Position numbers and translations under genes: made by a program. The notes under the pieces are model-generated. The model had not been told where the DNA came from. It did no database searches and worked only from the letters and a program-made list of their open reading frames with translations. A stretch of DNA of 64,000 nt, from NCBI GenBank assembly GCA_022709905.1, contig JAKLHY010000010.1, forward strand, positions 62,001 to 126,000. Direction: 5' to 3'. This stretch comes from Verrucomicrobiota bacterium. Lineage in GTDB: Bacteria; Verrucomicrobiota; Verrucomicrobiia; Limisphaerales; UBA1319. This document shows, piece by piece, positions 47,221 to 56,126 of this stretch (the stretch's first letter is position 1; every line of letters starts with the position of its first letter).

Positions 47221-50175
47221 ATGAAGTATCGTCATCCCATGAGCAAAGCGCATCGGCGGGAAGTTGCTCTTTTTGACGCGGCGATGGACCTGCCGCCCGA
47301 GCAACGCGCGGCTTACCTCGATCAATCCTGCGGCGACGATACAGCGCTGCGCCAGCGCATCGAGTCCCTACTGAAGGCGAGCGAGTCACAGTGTGAATTC
47401 CTGGATTCGCCCAGGGATCCGCAACTGAGCGAGACTCTCCGAATCACCGTTCCGCCCAGTGAAAAGCCTGGCGACCGGATCGGCCGTTATAAACTCCTCC
47501 AGCAGATTGGCGAAGGGGGCTGCGGTGTGGTTTATATGGCCGAGCAGGAAGAACCGATCTGCCGCCGCGTCGCTCTCAAGATTATCAAGCTGGGTATGGA
47601 CACCAAGACCGTGATTGCGCGTTTCGAGGCCGAGCGGCAGGCCCTGGCGCTGATGGATCATCCGAGCATCGCCAAAGTGTTCGATGCCGGGGCGACGGAG
47701 ACGGGCCGGCCGTACTTCGTCATGGAACTCGTGCGAGGGATCAAGATCACCGACTTCTGCGACGAGAAGAAGCTCTCCACTCGTGCCCGACTCGACTTGT
47801 TCATCCAGGTTTGCGCGGCCGTTCAGCACGCGCATCAGAAGGGGATTATCCATCGGGACCTCAAGCCCTCCAATATTCTGGTGAGTATGAACGACGGCCG
47901 GATGTTGCCGAAGATCATTGACTTCGGCATCGCCAAAGCCGCCAGCGATCAAAAGCTCACGAACAAAACCCTGTTCACGGCGTTCGAACAATTCATCGGG
48001 ACGCCCGCCTACATGAGTCCCGAGCAGGCGGTGATCACGAATGTGGACATTGACACGCGTAGCGACATTTACGCGCTGGGCGTGCTGCTCTACGAACTGC
48101 TGACGGGCAAAACGCCGTTCGATCCCAAGGACCTGATGGAAATTGGTCTGGACGAAATGCGCCGCACTATCCGGGAAACCGAACCGCCGCGTCCCTCGAC
48201 ACGGGTGAGCACGCTGTCCGGCCAGGAATTGAGCACGACGGCACAACGACGTGGTCTGGAGGCACCGGCCCTCGTCAGCGATTTGCGCGGTGATCTGGAT
48301 TGGATCGTGATGAAATGCCTCGAGAAAGATCGCGCGCGACGGTATGAGACGGCCAACGGCCTGGCGATGGACATTCAACGACATCTGGATAACGAGCCGG
48401 TGGTGGCGCGTCCGGCCAGCAGGCTGTACCGGTTCCAGAAGTTGGTTCGACGCAACAAGTTGACGTTCGTTGCCGTGGGCGCCGTGGGGGCGTCGCTGGT
48501 GATAGGGTTGACCCTGTCCACGGTCCTGTTTTTTCGTGAACGGGCGGCGCGGGAGCGGGCCAATGAGCAGGCGGCGATTGCCAAGGCGGTTGATGATTTT
48601 CTGCAAGAGGACCTGTTGCGGCAGGCCTCCAGCTATTCCCAGGCTGAGGCGGGGTTCGCACCGGATCCCGACTTGACGGTGCGCCAAGCGTTGGAGCGAG
48701 CCGCGGAGCGGATTGAGGATCGGTTCAAAAACCAGCCGCTGGAAGAGGCCGCAGTGCGGCATTCGATCGGCAACGCATTGCTTGGGCTGGGTCGGCCGGA
48801 GCGAGCGTTGCCGCACCTCCAACGAGCGTTTGAGTTGCGCCGGGCAAAGCTGGGGCGGGACCGCGCGGAGACGCTAAACTCGATGGGCAGATTGGCGTGG
48901 GCATATCTACTCGCTGGCAAACTCGATCAAGCGCTCCCGCTCCAGGAAGAGACGGTGAAACTCCAGAAGGCCAATCGGGTGCCGGACCATGTTGGCATTG
49001 TGAACTCGATGGTCAATCTGGCGTTGGTGTATAGATCCTCTGGCAAACGTGATCAAGCTACACTGCTCGAGGAAGAGACGCTGATCCTGGCTAAGGCCAA
49101 GCTGGGGCTGAATCATCAGCAAACGCTGGTCCTGATGGCCAACCTGGCGAAAGGTTATCGCGACGCCGGCAGGCTTGACTTGGCCCTGCCGCTTTTAGAG
49201 CAGACGCTGGAACTGATGAAAGCCAATCTGGGGACAGGCAATCCGTTCACGCAGAACGTCATGTCTGGCTTGGCACACACCTATTGCGTCGATGGCAAGT
49301 TCGACCAAGCGCTGGTGCTCCTTGAGCAAGCGCTGAAACTCAGCGAGGCCAGCCGAGGATTGGATCATCCGGACACGCATAACTTCAGGCACAGGCTGGC
49401 CGACATGCATCTAGCCGCAGGTGAGATCGCCGAGGCACAACCCTTTCTTCGCGAGTTGGCTGAGCGGGGCGATGCCCTGGATTGGAATTACTCGGCTTGG
49501 CGCCTTGCCACGAGCGTGGATTCAAAGTTAAGAGACGGCCCCACCGCTGTAATCTTGGCAGAAAAGGCCGTCGCTGCGACCAAGCGCCAGGACCCCAATA
49601 TTTTGGACACGCTGGCTGCTGCCTACGCGGAGGTTGGCCAATTCGCGAATGCAATCCGGATTCAGCGAGAAGCCCTCGTCCTGGAGCGCGATGAGGGACT
49701 TAAACAAGTATGGACCGACCGGCTGAAGCTCTATGAGTCCAACTCTCCCTACCGAGACGTGGCAGCGGATACCGGCCGACTCGCAGAATCAGCCCTGTGG
49801 CTGCTGCAACAGAAGAAATTCAAGGAGGCCGAGATTCTCGCCCGCGATTGTCTTGCCATTCGTGAACAACACATTCCCGCAAACTGGTTGACCTTTGATG
49901 CCCGAAGCCTTTTGGGTGGCAGTCTGCTAGGGCAAAAGAAATACGCCGAGGCCGAACCGTTGCTGCTTTCCGCCTACCAAGGTTTGAGACAGCGTCAAAC
50001 CCAGATTCCCGCCCAAGCCAAACCTCGGATTCGGGAAGCACTTCAGCGCCTGGTGCAGCTTAACGAAGCCACCGGACGGCCTGTCCAGGTCACGGAATGG
50101 AAACAGAAGCTTGCCGAATTCGACAAGCCGATGCCTCCCAAAGTGCAGGCGGAAACCAAGACCGAAGCGAAGTGA
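47221..50175 (+). CDS. Ser/Thr protein kinase with membrane segment and TPR sensor
   Basis: The 984-residue protein (start by analogy with the shared upstream element; Met at 47239 also possible) has an N-terminal segment PPEQRAAYLDQSC. A full Hanks-type kinase domain follows: IGEGGCGVVY, Lys120 in VALKII, His211-Arg-Asp213 in HRDLKPSN, Asp234 of DFG and GTPAYMSPEQ. One transmembrane segment (about 414-437) comes next, then about ten tetratricopeptide-like repeats (LGLGRPERALPHLQRAFEL and following), probably periplasmic. Kinases of this shape are typical of Planctomycetes and Verrucomicrobia and are coupled to ECF sigma factors. Its stop overlaps the sigma factor's GTG start. Confidence 0.9.
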   Translation: MKYRHPMSKAHRREVALFDAAMDLPPEQRAAYLDQSCGDDTALRQRIESLLKASESQCEFLDSPRDPQLSETLRITVPPSEKPGDRIGRYKLLQQIGEGGCGVVYMAEQEEPICRRVALKIIKLGMDTKTVIARFEAERQALALMDHPSIAKVFDAGATETGRPYFVMELVRGIKITDFCDEKKLSTRARLDLFIQVCAAVQHAHQKGIIHRDLKPSNILVSMNDGRMLPKIIDFGIAKAASDQKLTNKTLFTAFEQFIGTPAYMSPEQAVITNVDIDTRSDIYALGVLLYELLTGKTPFDPKDLMEIGLDEMRRTIRETEPPRPSTRVSTLSGQELSTTAQRRGLEAPALVSDLRGDLDWIVMKCLEKDRARRYETANGLAMDIQRHLDNEPVVARPASRLYRFQKLVRRNKLTFVAVGAVGASLVIGLTLSTVLFFRERAARERANEQAAIAKAVDDFLQEDLLRQASSYSQAEAGFAPDPDLTVRQALERAAERIEDRFKNQPLEEAAVRHSIGNALLGLGRPERALPHLQRAFELRRAKLGRDRAETLNSMGRLAWAYLLAGKLDQALPLQEETVKLQKANRVPDHVGIVNSMVNLALVYRSSGKRDQATLLEEETLILAKAKLGLNHQQTLVLMANLAKGYRDAGRLDLALPLLEQTLELMKANLGTGNPFTQNVMSGLAHTYCVDGKFDQALVLLEQALKLSEASRGLDHPDTHNFRHRLADMHLAAGEIAEAQPFLRELAERGDALDWNYSAWRLATSVDSKLRDGPTAVILAEKAVAATKRQDPNILDTLAAAYAEVGQFANAIRIQREALVLERDEGLKQVWTDRLKLYESNSPYRDVAADTGRLAESALWLLQQKKFKEAEILARDCLAIREQHIPANWLTFDARSLLGGSLLGQKKYAEAEPLLLSAYQGLRQRQTQIPAQAKPRIREALQRLVQLNEATGRPVQVTEWKQKLAEFDKPMPPKVQAETKTEAK

Positions 50176-50741
50176 ACGACGTCAAACAGGTTTCGAATGC
50201 TGCGGGTCCGAGCGACGCGCTGCCAGCCAATGAATTGTTGTTGCTCGTTTACGAGGAGTTGCGCCGGCTGGCTTGGGCGAAGATGGCCTCCGAAGCGCCC
50301 GGCCAGACCCTTCAGGCAACCGCCCTGGTTCATGAAGCGTGGTTGCGGCTCACCGGCGATAAAAGGCGGCATTGGAAGGACCGGACCCATTTCTTCGCAG
50401 CTGCGGCGGAAGCCATGCGCCGGATTTTGGTAGACAACGCCCGCCGCAAACGAGCCGCACGGCACGGCGGCGGCCAGCAGCGTGTCGCACTGCCAGAGGT
50501 GGCCGCAGCGGTCGTGGAGAATGACGACAAGGTGCTGGTGGTGAACGAGGCGTTGGAGAAGTTCGCCGCTCTCGACCCCCAAAAGGCGGAGCTGGTGAAG
50601 TTGCGGTATTTCGTGGGCATGACCGTCGAAGAAGCGGCCGAAGTGTTGGGCATCTCGGAGCGGACCGCCAAGCGTTATTGGGCCTTTGCGCGGGCCTGGC
50701 TGCACGAGGAAATCAAAGCTAAGGCGAGGGGAAATATGTGA
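50172..50741 (+). CDS. ECF sigma factor of the TIGR02999-like group
   Basis: The start is GTG overlapping the kinase stop (GTGA); 189 residues. Sigma region 2 has LLLLVYEELRRLAWAKM, QTLQATALVHEAWLRL and HFFAAAAEAMRRILVDNARR, and region 4 has VKLRYFVGMTVEEAAEVLGISERTAKRYW. This is the group common in Gemmata, Pirellula and Verrucomicrobia relatives. No anti-sigma factor gene is adjacent; the upstream kinase is the likely controller, by phosphorylation. In most genomes I recall the sigma gene comes first, and here the order is reversed. Confidence 0.92.
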   Translation: MNDVKQVSNAAGPSDALPANELLLLVYEELRRLAWAKMASEAPGQTLQATALVHEAWLRLTGDKRRHWKDRTHFFAAAAEAMRRILVDNARRKRAARHGGGQQRVALPEVAAAVVENDDKVLVVNEALEKFAALDPQKAELVKLRYFVGMTVEEAAEVLGISERTAKRYWAFARAWLHEEIKAKARGNM

Positions 50742-50848
50742 ATGATTTTCCTTACTCCCATGATTCCTATTCTCCGCATGTTGCCCATTGGCCATAACCG
50801 CGCGACCCTTGCCGCAATCCAACGCGGCGAAAAAGGCCCAACTTCCCT

Positions 50849-50875
50849 GGCCCCTTTTTCCCCGGAATTCCGCTT
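50849..50875 (+). promoter_or_regulatory. 27-bp shared element before the TolB-like gene, copy B
   Basis: It runs from GGCCCCTTTTT to GGAATTCCGCTT and ends twelve bases before the ATG of the secreted propeller gene. It matches copy A at 47184-47210 in 23 of 27 positions. The position close to the start codon is unusual for a distant promoter and allows a leader or near-leaderless transcript. Confidence 0.55.
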
Positions 50876-50887
50876 ACCTCAGCGGAT

Positions 50888-51778
50888 ATGAAAACCACAA
50901 TTAAAACACTACTGGGAGCAGGGCTCTCCCTGCTCGTCACGTTTGGATCAACCCAGAGCGCCGCCGCACAAACGGCCCAAGAACCGCCCATCTTGTTCGT
51001 GGCTCCGGTTAAGAACGTTCAGCAGATCTTTTCGATGAATGCGGACGGAACCAGCCTCAAACAATTAACTAAGGGGAAAGCCAATGCCTACTACCCGGCA
51101 CGGTCGCCCGATGACCGCTACATCGCGTTCGTTCGCAGTGGCATGCTCACGGTCATGGAGGCGATAGGTGAACCCCGCGCCCGGATCTTTGCCGTTGCCC
51201 CATCAGGATCCGGCGGGGATTGGTCTCCAGACGGCTTAAACATTGTTTTCAGCGGCAAAAGTGTCCTCGACGGCCTTTGGAGGGTGCCCGTTAACCCCGA
51301 CACCAGAGAAGTCGGCACGCCGGTCCTGCTTAGGGCCGGCGAATGTTATAGACCGTCGTGTTCGCCAGACGGAACCAAGATTGCCTTCGCCTGCGGCCCG
51401 GTGGTGTTTGTTCTGGATCTGGTAACCGGCGAGGAAATTTCTTTTGGCTGTTGGTCAAGCAATTGTCCGGTCTGGAGTCCAAAGGGGGACAAGATCGCAT
51501 TCGCAGGGGTGGTGTGTTACACAACCACCGCCGAGGACGGCACCACCACGACGGAGTGTTACTACGAAATCTGTACTGTAGATCCAGACCTCACCAATGT
51601 CACACCAGTGACCAGCTTGAAGAGCTTTAGCCGGTTTCCGACCTGGTCCCCCGACGGCACGCGGTTGGTTTTTCAGAGCAATGTCAGTGGCATCGATTCG
51701 CTCTACATGACCGAGATCGGCAGCGACATCGTGAGCTTGTTCTACGCGGGAGCAATACTTCCGAATTGGACGCCATAA
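50888..51778 (+). CDS. Secreted TolB/PD40-like beta-propeller, cysteine-containing
   Basis: The 296-residue product has a leader (LLGAGLSLLVTFGSTQSAAAQ) and then PD40 repeats: IFSMNADGTSLKQLTKG, DWSPDGLNIVF, SCSPDGTKIAF, VWSPKGDKIAF and TWSPDGTRLVF. Eight cysteines lie in the second half, suggesting disulfides in the periplasm. Such propellers bind peptides or proteins. It lies 146 bases behind the sigma gene and carries the same upstream element as the kinase operon, so it may be a target or a ligand-binding partner of that signalling unit. Confidence 0.85.
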   Translation: MKTTIKTLLGAGLSLLVTFGSTQSAAAQTAQEPPILFVAPVKNVQQIFSMNADGTSLKQLTKGKANAYYPARSPDDRYIAFVRSGMLTVMEAIGEPRARIFAVAPSGSGGDWSPDGLNIVFSGKSVLDGLWRVPVNPDTREVGTPVLLRAGECYRPSCSPDGTKIAFACGPVVFVLDLVTGEEISFGCWSSNCPVWSPKGDKIAFAGVVCYTTTAEDGTTTTECYYEICTVDPDLTNVTPVTSLKSFSRFPTWSPDGTRLVFQSNVSGIDSLYMTEIGSDIVSLFYAGAILPNWTP

Positions 51779-51895
51779 TAACGTCGGCGTGGCATCAGTC
51801 TGGGCAGTGGCGTGCGGGCGCCGGAAAAGCAACAAAAGCCTTATGAAAAGTCGCTGTTTGCCAAAGTGCCCACTCCATAATCAAACCGCACGGAA

Positions 51896-52783
51896 TCACC
51901 GGGAAGACGTGCCATGATCCTGGTCGAGCAAGATGCGGCCATCCCCCGGTGGAATATTGAAGCGAGTCCCAGCCTGGCCGCTCAGTGTGTCTTTGGCCGG
52001 TTGATCGAGGACAACCTCGTAGGCGGATTGGGCTCCGGGCAAGTTGGCGATCACCAGGGCCCGGTCGTAGCGACGCTGCCAAACATGGGCATTGATCCGT
52101 TGGGCTTGGCCGTTGGGCTGGCCAATCTTCAAGTCATACTCGGCATACCAATCGTGCTGGTGTGAGGTGCTTTCTGAAAACAGGTAATAACAGTCGCCTA
52201 TCAGGAGCGCAAAACAGAGGCTCCAACGGCGCCCGGCCGGATCGCGGGGGCGTTCCTGGCCCTTGCGCGGATCATTGGGCCAACCCGCCTGGTCACGGAC
52301 TTCTTCGAAGCGCTCGATGACACTGATGCGCGGGGGGCGAAGCAAGGTCTGTGTATGCTGCATTTTGCGGATGCAGTCCTCCCATTCGGTGCGGCGATGG
52401 CTCCAGCCGGATTCATACATGATGCCGTTCAGCGACGGGGCAAGCCGCCGTTTGACGGACTACCTTCCGCTGGTACTCGGGATTGGACCAGTCCATGCGG
52501 TGGGTGCCCGGCCAAAACTGTTCTCGCTGGCCGTTCTTGCGCAACCACCATGGATGATTCTCTGGCAACCATGAATCCGCATATTCATAAAAGGACTGGT
52601 CGCAGAATGAGTGGCCATGGATTGACTTTTGGCCCAATCCATGCCGCAAGCCAGCTGGACGTCGAACAGCAAGCTGCAACACACGGCCAGAATGGGGGCG
52701 ATGCAGTAAGTCAGTTTCGCCAGCACATTCTTGCCAAATGAATCAAGGACCGATATCATACAGAATGTTGTTTCAGCTTTCAT
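51896..52783 (-). pseudogene. Decayed secreted glycosidase-like gene
   Basis: Three minus-strand frames read as one protein. A leader frame from 52783 (IAPILAVCCSLLFDVQLACG) shifts near 52620 to HGHSFCDQSFYEYADSWLPE and GTHRMDWSNPEYQ, then near 52450 to APSLNGIMYESGWSHRR and RWSLCFALLIGDCYYLFSE. The order DWSNPEYQ then a GIMYES strand resembles GHL15-type glycosidase-like proteins. At about 290 residues the reading is also shorter than an intact member, so part of the N-terminal domain is probably lost. Confidence 0.6.
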
Positions 52784-53176
52784 TGGTAACTCTATAAAAC
52801 CGGTCAATTCGGTGATCAGCCTATGGTGTTTCCATCGAGTATCACAGGTAGAAGTTGCGCATCGGCTATTCGCCTATCAGGCAAAGAGGGTTGGATATTC
52901 CACCTGCGTACCGAGCCTGAGGGGGAGACCTAACAAGGCGATGCATTCGGCGTGTGGGATGGGAGTATGTGTTGGCGGAATAGACGCAAAGGTTGGATTG
53001 ATCGCTGCTTTCTGCGAAGGCAGTCTTGGTAAATCGGGGGGTCTTGGTGGGGTGGGGGAAGGGCTTTCGTAGATTCCCAGTACGCAATCACCGGCGCAAT
53101 GAGCTATCGCACCGGTTACCCGGGGATTTTTGCTGCACCCGTTGTGCTCCCGTGGTAATAGAATCCCAATCTCAAT
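52784..53176. other. Intergenic, no clear content
   Basis: About 390 bases between the decayed glycosidase (minus) and the beta-helix gene (plus). It contains G-rich runs near 53035-53060. No gene, hairpin or repeat could be supported; it should hold the promoter of the downstream gene. Confidence 0.4.
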
Positions 53177-54508
53177 ATGCGCACACCATTCCTCGTTTCC
53201 AGGGGTTCGTGGGCCAGGCAGCTTCGGGTGGTTCTGTCTGCCTTGATCTCCTTAATTCTGCCCGCTGATAAAGCCATTTCGGCCGATGACACCGGTATGT
53301 GGTCAGTCCAAGCCTTTGGCGTCACGGCGAACGGCACAACCGATAACACCGTCGCCATCCAAAAGGCCCTGGACGAAGCCGCCCAAGCCGGTGGTAGGGT
53401 TCTACTGTCGCCCGGACGTTACCTGGTATCCGGGAGCCTTCGAATCCCCCCCGGCGTTACCCTTCAGGGAACGACTGATTCACCGGTGTGGAGCGAACCG
53501 CTCAAGGGATCGGTTATCTTGGCGACCGGGGGACGGGACCGCGAGGATGCTCCGGCGCTGTTCGAGTTGGGCCATTCATCCACGGTGCGAGGCATTACGG
53601 TCTGGTATCCTGAGCAGAAACCCACCGAGATCCATCCCTATCCCTGGACCTTTCACTTGGAAGGGCACGACAACACCGTCGAAAATGTGACGCTTATTAA
53701 TAGTTACAACGGCATTCGGATCGGTCCGGGAAACAACGTGCGCCACCGCATCCGCAGCGTCGTGGGCTGTGTGTTGCGACGGGGCATTTTTGTCGATTTC
53801 TGCACCGACATCGGCCGGATCGAGAACGTGCAGTTCCACTGCCATTGGTGGTCAGCCAAGGCGGTTGGTGGAGACTGGAAGCCAGTGCACGAGTTCATGT
53901 GGAAGAATCTCGAGGCGTTCATTTTTGGACGGACCGACTGGGAATATGTGAACAACACGTTCGTGTATCCTGTAAACATTGGCTACCGGTTCATTGCCAC
54001 GACGAACGGCATGGCCAACGGCCAATTCTCGGGCATTGGAGCCGACGAGGCCCAGGTCTGCGTGAAGGTGGACGCCATCCAACCCATGGGCCTGCTTATC
54101 TCCAACGGTCAGTTTGTCTGCATGCACGGCGAGGTCCGGGTGCCGGTGCTGGTGGAAAAAACCTGTCGCGGCTCGGTCCGATTGGTGAACTGCGCCTTCT
54201 GGGGACCCAACCGCCAGTGCGTCATCTCGCACAGCAGCAGCTTTGTGTCGCTCTCGGATTGTTATCTCAGCAGCACCGGCCGGACCAAAAACCCGGGGGT
54301 TTCCCTGATCGAGGCCGACGGAGGCAAGCTGCAAGTGCGCGGATGCAGCTTTGGCAGCGATGAGCCGGCGATTGCCCTAAAGACCGGCCTGCAGCATGCG
54401 ATCATTACCGAAAACAACGGGGTTGTGAGGCTTGAGATTGCCAACGAGATCGGAGAAAAGGCTGTCATCGCCAACAATGAATCGACAGAGAATCGTTCTG
54501 GGAAATAA
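53177..54508 (+). CDS. Secreted pectate lyase-3-like right-handed beta-helix protein
   Basis: The 443-residue product has a leader (VVLSALISLILPADKAISA) followed by the Pectate_lyase_3/GH55-like entry, WSVQAFGVTANGTTDNTVAIQKAL and LSPGRYLVSGSLRIPPGVTL. Beta-helix turns follow (STVRGITVWYPE, NTVENVTLINSYNGIRIGPG). The family includes lyases and hydrolases of pectin and beta-1,3-glucans and also structural proteins; no active site could be assigned. The next gene follows after 26 bases in the same direction. Confidence 0.82.
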   Translation: MRTPFLVSRGSWARQLRVVLSALISLILPADKAISADDTGMWSVQAFGVTANGTTDNTVAIQKALDEAAQAGGRVLLSPGRYLVSGSLRIPPGVTLQGTTDSPVWSEPLKGSVILATGGRDREDAPALFELGHSSTVRGITVWYPEQKPTEIHPYPWTFHLEGHDNTVENVTLINSYNGIRIGPGNNVRHRIRSVVGCVLRRGIFVDFCTDIGRIENVQFHCHWWSAKAVGGDWKPVHEFMWKNLEAFIFGRTDWEYVNNTFVYPVNIGYRFIATTNGMANGQFSGIGADEAQVCVKVDAIQPMGLLISNGQFVCMHGEVRVPVLVEKTCRGSVRLVNCAFWGPNRQCVISHSSSFVSLSDCYLSSTGRTKNPGVSLIEADGGKLQVRGCSFGSDEPAIALKTGLQHAIITENNGVVRLEIANEIGEKAVIANNESTENRSGK

Positions 54509-54534
54509 GCAGGCAGGACATCTCGCGCCTCCTG

Positions 54535-55629
54535 ATGCCCATCGTGCAGAACACCATGACTCCAAGAATTCTTGACCAGCAGCTTTCCCGCCGCAATTGG
54601 TTTCGTGGACTGCTTGGCGCTGCAGCCTTGGCCGCGGCCGGCAACTATTCTCCAACCTGGGCGGCAGATCGAACTTCACTCCGGCTAGCCGAGGAAACAT
54701 TCTCTTTCATTCGCCGTTGTGCCCGCCGTGATGGTGGCTATGCGCCGTCACCAGACCCGAAGTATCCTGGAACCTCGGATACCGCTTCGAGCGATTTGGC
54801 CGCGGTGACCTACGCGGCGACATTAGCCAAAACCATGGGGTGGCGATTGCCCCATCCAGAGCGCTCGATCAAGTTCATTCAGCGCCATCAGCAACCGGAT
54901 GGATCGTTCATCAACCTGGAAGGTAAAATGGATCCAAAGTCGGATCTGGCGGTGCTCTACAACACGGTCCAAGGCGTGGTGGCCTTGAGGGCTCTGGGTA
55001 GGCATCCCAAGGTCGATCCCACCAAGATCCTGGACCGCTTCTTTGTCGGTGACGCATTCAGTCGGCTTCCGTGGTACACGACGAGCTTCTTTCCTCTGTT
55101 CTATGCGGCCTTGGGCCAACCGTTTCCCACGCGCTACGATGAGGCGTTACGGAATCTGCAGGTTCGCAACCAGACCGAGGATGGTTACCTTGGCGATCAT
55201 GTGGCGGCCACGTTCCATATGGCACACTACTTCCGTTTGATCGGGCACCCGACACCGAAGGCAAGCCAGATGGTGTCGCGGGTCTTGAGAGATCAAAAGC
55301 CCGATGGCGGCTGGAACATTATGGAACCGGACTGGGACGTCCACGCTTGCTTTGATGCTGTGTTTATCCTCCGGCAATTGGGGGCGGAGTCCGAGCCAGT
55401 TCAGAAAGCCATCCAGAAAGCAGCCGACTGGGCGATGAGTTGTCGAAATACGGATGGCGGCTTTGGGCATTATCCTGGATGGCATTCCGACATGGATGCG
55501 GTTTACTTCCAGTTCGGCACGCTCATTCAGGCCGGCCGGGTGGCCAAGGTTAAACTCGATCTGCCCGACGCGCATACCTTGAGTTGGGGGCACGCCATGC
55601 AGCCCGGCAGGATTTATCATAAACCGTGA
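54535..55629 (+). CDS. Exported prenyltransferase/squalene-cyclase-like repeat protein
   Basis: The 364-residue product has a Tat-type leader (SRRNWFRGLLGAAALAAAG; Met at 54556 is an equally good start). Alpha/alpha-barrel repeats follow with QxxDGGW-like turns: RRDGGYAPSP, HQQPDGSFIN, QTEDGYLGD, QKPDGGWNIM and RNTDGGFGHYPG. No Asp-rich cyclase motif (DxDD) is obvious, so terpenoid cyclisation is unlikely; exported relatives are thought to bind or process polysaccharide or peptide. It is probably co-transcribed with the beta-helix gene upstream. Confidence 0.78.
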   Translation: MPIVQNTMTPRILDQQLSRRNWFRGLLGAAALAAAGNYSPTWAADRTSLRLAEETFSFIRRCARRDGGYAPSPDPKYPGTSDTASSDLAAVTYAATLAKTMGWRLPHPERSIKFIQRHQQPDGSFINLEGKMDPKSDLAVLYNTVQGVVALRALGRHPKVDPTKILDRFFVGDAFSRLPWYTTSFFPLFYAALGQPFPTRYDEALRNLQVRNQTEDGYLGDHVAATFHMAHYFRLIGHPTPKASQMVSRVLRDQKPDGGWNIMEPDWDVHACFDAVFILRQLGAESEPVQKAIQKAADWAMSCRNTDGGFGHYPGWHSDMDAVYFQFGTLIQAGRVAKVKLDLPDAHTLSWGHAMQPGRIYHKP

Positions 55630-56126
55630 GCCATCTCGAATGAGAGAAGGGGACATGTTGATCTCTCATAAGGCGTACTTTTCCTGAGCCATCGGAATCA
55701 CCGTTCTACGTGAGGCTGTTTTTTCGTATGCCTCCAAGGCTGGCCATTTGACCTGGGGGCCTTTGGCGTGCGCCCGGTGGACGGCATGGCGGTCGTGCGG
55801 ATCGGATTTCGTTGAAGACGCTTTCAGAGAAACTGAAAGCGCAGTCTGATCCTTATAACCTTCGACCGTCGAACCATGGCGATGCACGCTGGACAAATAA
55901 CTCGCAGTGGTGGCGGCCACACCGGTGTGATCTTGTTTTGTCGAAGTGTCTCGTAGATGGATTACGGTCCCGTTTGGGGAGTGCGCAGCGGGAGAATAAG
56001 TTTGTCCTTTTGTCCCAATCTCGGGTAACAGTTGCTCCTGGCGCACGGGGGGGGGCATCCATCCATTAGAAGGGCGGCTGTCACGTCTTTCGTGACTTTT
56101 GCCGGTTCCTCCATCATGCTGTCGTC
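55630..56126. other. Intergenic region, about 500 bases
   Basis: An 8-bp inverted repeat at 55640-55669 follows the upstream gene. A minus-strand frame with a plausible tail (LEAYEKTASRRTVIPMA) ends at 55666; it could be a fragment of a lost gene, but I cannot identify it. Nothing else is supported. Confidence 0.35.
55640..55669 (+). terminator. Possible terminator hairpin
   Basis: ATGAGAGA pairs with TCTCTCAT around a 14-base loop, starting ten bases after the stop of the repeat-protein gene. There is no T-run, so termination is only a guess from position. Confidence 0.3.

Noticed and set aside
47386..48822. Minus-strand frame of 478 codons opposite the Ser/Thr kinase
   Set aside because: Antisense shadow of a gene with complete kinase motifs.
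55666..56058. Minus-strand frame of 130 codons in the gap before the penicillin acylase gene
   Set aside because: Only its last 20 residues look protein-like; there is no leader, family or ribosome site, so it is mentioned only in the gap entry.
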